Shown here in pieces: positions 24,010 through 26,290 of a stretch of 26,290 bases of DNA; the stretch's first letter is position 1; every line of letters starts with the position of its first letter. The DNA is taken from NCBI GenBank assembly GCA_041656295.1, contig JBBADV010000025.1:1-26290 (forward strand), read 5' to 3'. The position numbers and the translations under genes are program-made. The notes beneath the pieces are model-generated. The model ran no database searches. It saw nothing but the letters and a program-made list of their open reading frames with translations, and was not told the DNA's origin. Source of the DNA: Kiritimatiellales bacterium (GTDB lineage: Bacteria > Verrucomicrobiota > Kiritimatiellia > Kiritimatiellales > Tichowtungiaceae).

Positions 24010-24609
24010 ATGATGAGCATGACACCGTTACGCGAAATTACCGCCGCCGCCCGCGCCGGATTAACAGGAAACTGGGGCAGGGCTATCGGAACCTGTTTGG
24101 TTTATATATTATTGCTTCAAAGCGTCGGGCAAATTCCGCTTATTTTTTATCTGATTGTTGGGCCGCTTTCGATCGGTCTATCTGTTTTTTTTCTGAATGT
24201 GATGTCCGGTGTTCCGCGTTTTCCACAACTGTTTGACGGCTTCCGGATTTTCTGGAAAGCGACAGGAACATATTTGCTGATAAACTTATTTTTATTGCTT
24301 TGGACATTGCTGTTTATCATTCCCGGCATAATCAAAGCCTATTCATATTCGCAAACATTTTTTATTCTGGCGAATGATTCATCGGTTGGCATCCGCGAAG
24401 CAATTACGCGCAGCCGTGAATTCATGGATGGGAATAAATTCCGGCTGTTCCTTTTGCAATGGCGGTTTTTCGGCTGGGCGTTTCTGTGTGTCTTAACGCT
24501 TGGAATAGGCTTTATTTGGCTGCTGCCGTACATGCAAGCCAGCTTTGCCGCCTTTTACCACGACCTGCTTTCATCCAAAGTGGAAGAGCAGGAAGCATTT
24601 CCGGTGTAG
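24010..24609 (+). CDS. DUF975-like integral membrane protein
   Basis: A 199-residue membrane protein with about five hydrophobic segments (20-38, 41-66, 88-112, 146-168 and 170-185). The pattern fits DUF975: an N-terminal REITAAARAGLTGNWGRAIGTCLVYILL, a central LLWTLLFIIPGIIKAYSYSQTFFILAND, then the polar IREAITRSREFMDGNKFRLFLL and a final LPYMQASFAAFYHDL. The function of DUF975 proteins is unknown. GAGGA at 23999-24003 is 6 bases before the ATG at 24010. Being 25 bases after the ABC ATPase it may be on the same transcript. Confidence 0.85.
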   Translation: MMSMTPLREITAAARAGLTGNWGRAIGTCLVYILLLQSVGQIPLIFYLIVGPLSIGLSVFFLNVMSGVPRFPQLFDGFRIFWKATGTYLLINLFLLLWTLLFIIPGIIKAYSYSQTFFILANDSSVGIREAITRSREFMDGNKFRLFLLQWRFFGWAFLCVLTLGIGFIWLLPYMQASFAAFYHDLLSSKVEEQEAFPV

Positions 24610-24628
24610 AAAAAACGGCAGAACAGAA

Positions 24629-24676
24629 AGTAGCAACAGTGTTTTTTACTAAAGTTTATGAGAGCTGGAACCCGAG
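24629..24676 (-). mobile_element. IS110 terminal fragment (solo end)
   Basis: This stretch matches 10252-10298 (GTAGCAACAGTGTTT, then TATGAGAGCTGGAACCCG). On the minus strand it encodes the transposase ending LGFQLS followed by TAA, like DPGFQLS in the longer relic. Only the last residues and the downstream end survive. Confidence 0.6.
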
Positions 24677-24782
24677 CGTATTGCCTCATATAAAAAAGAC
24701 ACCGAAGGGGTGCAGATTTTTGATCGTTGGTGTTCATGGGAATAGTTCTTTCGTTACAGGTTGTCAAGCGGCGGATGTTCCT
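24677..24782 (+). repeat. Dispersed repeat, copy B (inverted relative to copy A)
   Basis: Reverse complement of 25-128. It includes GCGTATTGCCTCATAT, the inverted terminator at 24693-24714, the GATCGTTG block and the codons of a truncated gene tail. It starts immediately after the IS110 fragment. Confidence 0.7.
24693..24714 (-). terminator. Intrinsic terminator in repeat copy B
   Basis: Minus-strand stem GCACC/GGTGT with loop CCTTC followed by CTTTTTT, identical to the terminator at 91-112. It now follows only a truncated gene tail. Confidence 0.45.
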
Positions 24783-24805
24783 GCCAGCATTTCCTTAATA
24801 TTCGA
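24764..24805 (-). pseudogene. Truncated gene tail in repeat copy B
   Basis: The minus-strand codons SNIKEMLAGTSAA then TGA (24764-24766) resemble the tail EELKKQAGKTAA at 3-41. Homology stops a few codons upstream of 24805, where the frame runs into the serC promoter region. It is read as the duplicated end of a gene whose body is absent here. Confidence 0.4.
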
Positions 24806-24806
24806 T

Positions 24807-24835
24807 TTGCGCGGGTGAAGGGGACGTGATATTTT
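24807..24835 (+). promoter_or_regulatory. Candidate promoter of serC
   Basis: TTGCGC (24807-24812), a 17-base spacer and TATTTT (24830-24835) precede serC. The start would be near 24842, with GAAAGGAAG as the ribosome binding site. Confidence 0.4.
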
Positions 24836-24868
24836 TCCTGATTTAAACCTCGAAAGGAAGATCACAAT

Positions 24869-25948
24869 ATGGCGCGTGCATATAATTTTAGCGCAGGTCC
24901 GGCAGTTCTGCCGGAAGAGGCTCTTCAACAGGCTCAGGCGGAGCTGCTGGATTTTAAGGAAACCGGTATGTCCATTATGGAAATGAGTCATCGCGGCAAA
25001 GAATACACCGCTGTACACGAAGAGGCGATTGCCAACCTGAAAACGCTGTTGAAGATTCCAGACGGTTACAGCGTTCTGTTTATGACCGGCGGAGCAACAT
25101 CACAGTTTTCACTCATTCCGTTGAACCTGCTCGGCAAAGATCAAACGGCCGACTATATTAATGCCGGGTCGTGGGGCACCGGTGCGGTGAAAGCAGCGAA
25201 AAAACTAGGTACGGTGAATGTGATCGCCGACACCTCAAAGGATATCCCGACCCGTATGCCGGAAAACAGCGACCTGAAATTTACGGATGGTGCTGCATAT
25301 GTTCACATCACGTCGAATGAAACCATTGCCGGAACGCAGGTAAAAGAATTTCCCAAAACTGCTGCACCGCTGATCGCGGATATGTCGTCTGATATTCTGT
25401 CGCGACCGGTTAATATTTCGCAGTTTGGTTTAATTTATGCCGGTGCACAGAAAAATCTCGCTCCCGCCGGTGTAACGCTCGTGATCATTCGCAACGACCT
25501 CGCCGAGCGCGCGCCGGAAACGCTGCCGGAACTTTTTCAGTACCGTGTTTTTATTAAAGAAAATTCATTAAAAAATACTGCGCCGACATTTCCAATTTAT
25601 ATGCTCATGCTCGTTACGCGCTGGCTGCTTAAAAAAGGCGGCGTCGAAGGAATTCAGAAAATCAACGAAACCAAAGCTGCAAAGCTTTATACTGCAATCG
25701 ACGCTACGTCGTTCTACACCGGAACCGCACTTGAAAAATGGCGTTCACCGATGAACGTTACTTTCCGTCTGCCGACCGAAGAGCTCGAAGCCAAGTTCAT
25801 CAAAGAGGCTGCTGCTAGAAGAATGGCCGGGCTGAAAGGACATCGTTCCGTCGGTGGAATTCGTGCGTCCATCTACAACGCATTTCCTTCCGACGGCGTT
25901 GATGCACTCGTTGAATTCATGCAGGAATTTGCACGGGCTAATGGGTAA
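24869..25948 (+). CDS. serC: Phosphoserine transaminase (SerC)
   Basis: Transfers the amino group from glutamate to 3-phosphohydroxypyruvate in serine synthesis, and also acts in one route to pyridoxal phosphate. The 359 residues are the family length. YNFSAGPAVLPEEAL (5-19) is the classic N-terminus; MSHRGKEY (39-46) and MTGGATSQFSLIP (72-84) build the phosphate and cofactor pocket. DMSSDILSRPV (171-181) contains the aspartate that contacts PLP. Lys195 in YAGAQKNLAPAG (190-201) is the Schiff-base lysine. The C-terminus carries GLKGHRSVGGIRASIYNAF. The start is supported by GAAAGGAAG about 9 bases before the ATG. A strong terminator follows, so it is probably monocistronic. No serA is in view. 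Confidence 0.98.
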   Translation: MARAYNFSAGPAVLPEEALQQAQAELLDFKETGMSIMEMSHRGKEYTAVHEEAIANLKTLLKIPDGYSVLFMTGGATSQFSLIPLNLLGKDQTADYINAGSWGTGAVKAAKKLGTVNVIADTSKDIPTRMPENSDLKFTDGAAYVHITSNETIAGTQVKEFPKTAAPLIADMSSDILSRPVNISQFGLIYAGAQKNLAPAGVTLVIIRNDLAERAPETLPELFQYRVFIKENSLKNTAPTFPIYMLMLVTRWLLKKGGVEGIQKINETKAAKLYTAIDATSFYTGTALEKWRSPMNVTFRLPTEELEAKFIKEAAARRMAGLKGHRSVGGIRASIYNAFPSDGVDALVEFMQEFARANG

Positions 25949-25964
25949 GCAGCGTTTACTGAAT

Positions 25965-25996
25965 AAAAAACGCCGGAAAATTTTTCCGGCGTTTTT
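25965..25996 (+). terminator. Intrinsic terminator of serC
   Basis: An A run, stem CGCCGGAAAA pairing with TTTTTCCGGCG, then TTTTT, about 20 bases after the serC stop. Its symmetry would also allow termination of minus-strand transcription, such as read-through from tRNA-Met. Confidence 0.9.
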
Positions 25997-26041
25997 ATTT
26001 TCCGACTGTCATTCAGATGAAATAATTTTGTTGCGATTAGC

Positions 26042-26118
26042 TGGTGGCTGAGGAGGGAATTGAACCCCCGACACGCGGATTATGATTCCGCTGCTCTGAC
26101 CAACTGAGCTACTCAGCC
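26042..26118 (-). tRNA. tRNA-Met (anticodon CAT)
   Basis: The minus-strand 77-nt cloverleaf has acceptor GGCTGAG/CTCAGCC, discriminator A and an encoded CCA (26042-26044). The anticodon stem GCGGA/TCCGC holds loop ATCATAA, giving CAT. The T arm is GGGGG, TTCAATT, CCCTC with one mismatched pair. The fully paired acceptor and its sequence fit elongator Met; a tRNA-Ile with modified CAT cannot be fully excluded. Confidence 0.9.
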
Positions 26119-26138
26119 TTAAAAAATGACAAGTGAGG

Positions 26139-26167
26139 AAGATAGGCAAATCCGAATGACGAGGCAA
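26139..26167 (-). promoter_or_regulatory. Sigma-70-type promoter of tRNA-Met
   Basis: On the minus strand TTGCCT (26162-26167) and TATCTT (26139-26144) are 17 bases apart, about 20 bases upstream of the tRNA. The same 17-base spacing is seen for the other two tRNA promoters. Confidence 0.45.
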
Positions 26168-26191
26168 GGTGATTTTAATAACATTGTATTA

Positions 26192-26222
26192 GCGAATTGA
26201 CTCATAAAAAAAGACACCGAAG
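26192..26222 (+). repeat. Diverged third copy of the dispersed repeat core
   Basis: GCGAATTGACTCATAAAAAA followed by AGACACCGAAG corresponds to GCGTATTGCCTCATAT plus AAAAAAGACACCGAAG in copy B, with a few substitutions. Homology fades after 26222, where the terminator loop would continue. Confidence 0.5.
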
Positions 26223-26290
26223 CACGGGCCGCAGAGGGGGGCGGATTGTTTCGTTGACTCATAAGGATGACACCCTGTTGCTGGAGGGAT

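Overview
The window reads as chromosomal DNA of a Gram-negative, carbohydrate-degrading bacterium. An LptF/LptG-type permease implies an LPS-bearing outer membrane. A glycan-related locus combines a XylR-type AraC regulator, a LacI regulator, an SGNH esterase, a heparinase II/III-like protein, a Gfo/Idh/MocA oxidoreductase, a GPH-type symporter relic, two UroD-superfamily proteins and a polysaccharide pyruvyl transferase. This mix, with hairpin-rich intergenic repeats and decayed IS30 and IS110 elements, suggests the PVC group, perhaps Kiritimatiellota or Lentisphaerota. That placement is inferred from gene content and was not tested by a search.

Region 1 (1-2389) is IS-scarred. It holds the tail of an unknown gene with a terminator, a decayed IS30 copy with perfect 29-bp terminal repeats, tRNA-Lys, panD, tRNA-Ser and a second IS30 relic in the opposite orientation. 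Region 2 (2390-4853) is housekeeping: an RlmI-like methyltransferase, a remnant of a four-helix-bundle gene, an RluA-type pseudouridine synthase and a six-helix membrane protein. Region 3 (4854-6113) is AT-rich and nearly empty apart from an orphan ribbon-helix-helix gene.

Region 4 (6114-19323) is the carbohydrate locus. XylR is divergent from an SGNH esterase. These are followed by a hexapeptide acetyltransferase overlapping a Gfo/Idh/MocA oxidoreductase, then an IS110 relic that abuts a GPH symporter lacking its N-terminal half. A UroD-like protein is divergent from a heparinase II/III-like gene and a second UroD-like gene, both of which carry frameshifts. A secreted protein translationally coupled to a polysaccharide pyruvyl transferase follows, and a LacI regulator closes the locus. 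The genes suggest capture, deacetylation, lyase cleavage and oxidation of an acetylated, perhaps methylated, acidic glycan, but at least three of them look broken.

Region 5 (19323-24609) holds zwf-cutA-lacI as a tight minus-strand run, divergent from lptF-like, two dipeptide-type ABC ATPases and a DUF975-like membrane protein. Region 6 (24610-26290) holds an IS110 tail, an inverted copy of the repeat found at the left edge, serC with a strong terminator, and tRNA-Met.

I found no CRISPR array, rRNA or phage module and no convincing wholly new system. The most interesting points are the paired UroD-like proteins, one with and one without the metal-binding HxC motif; a CG-centred palindrome before the secreted-protein/pyruvyl-transferase operon; a recurring family of short-loop hairpins; and the clustering of gene damage inside the glycan locus.
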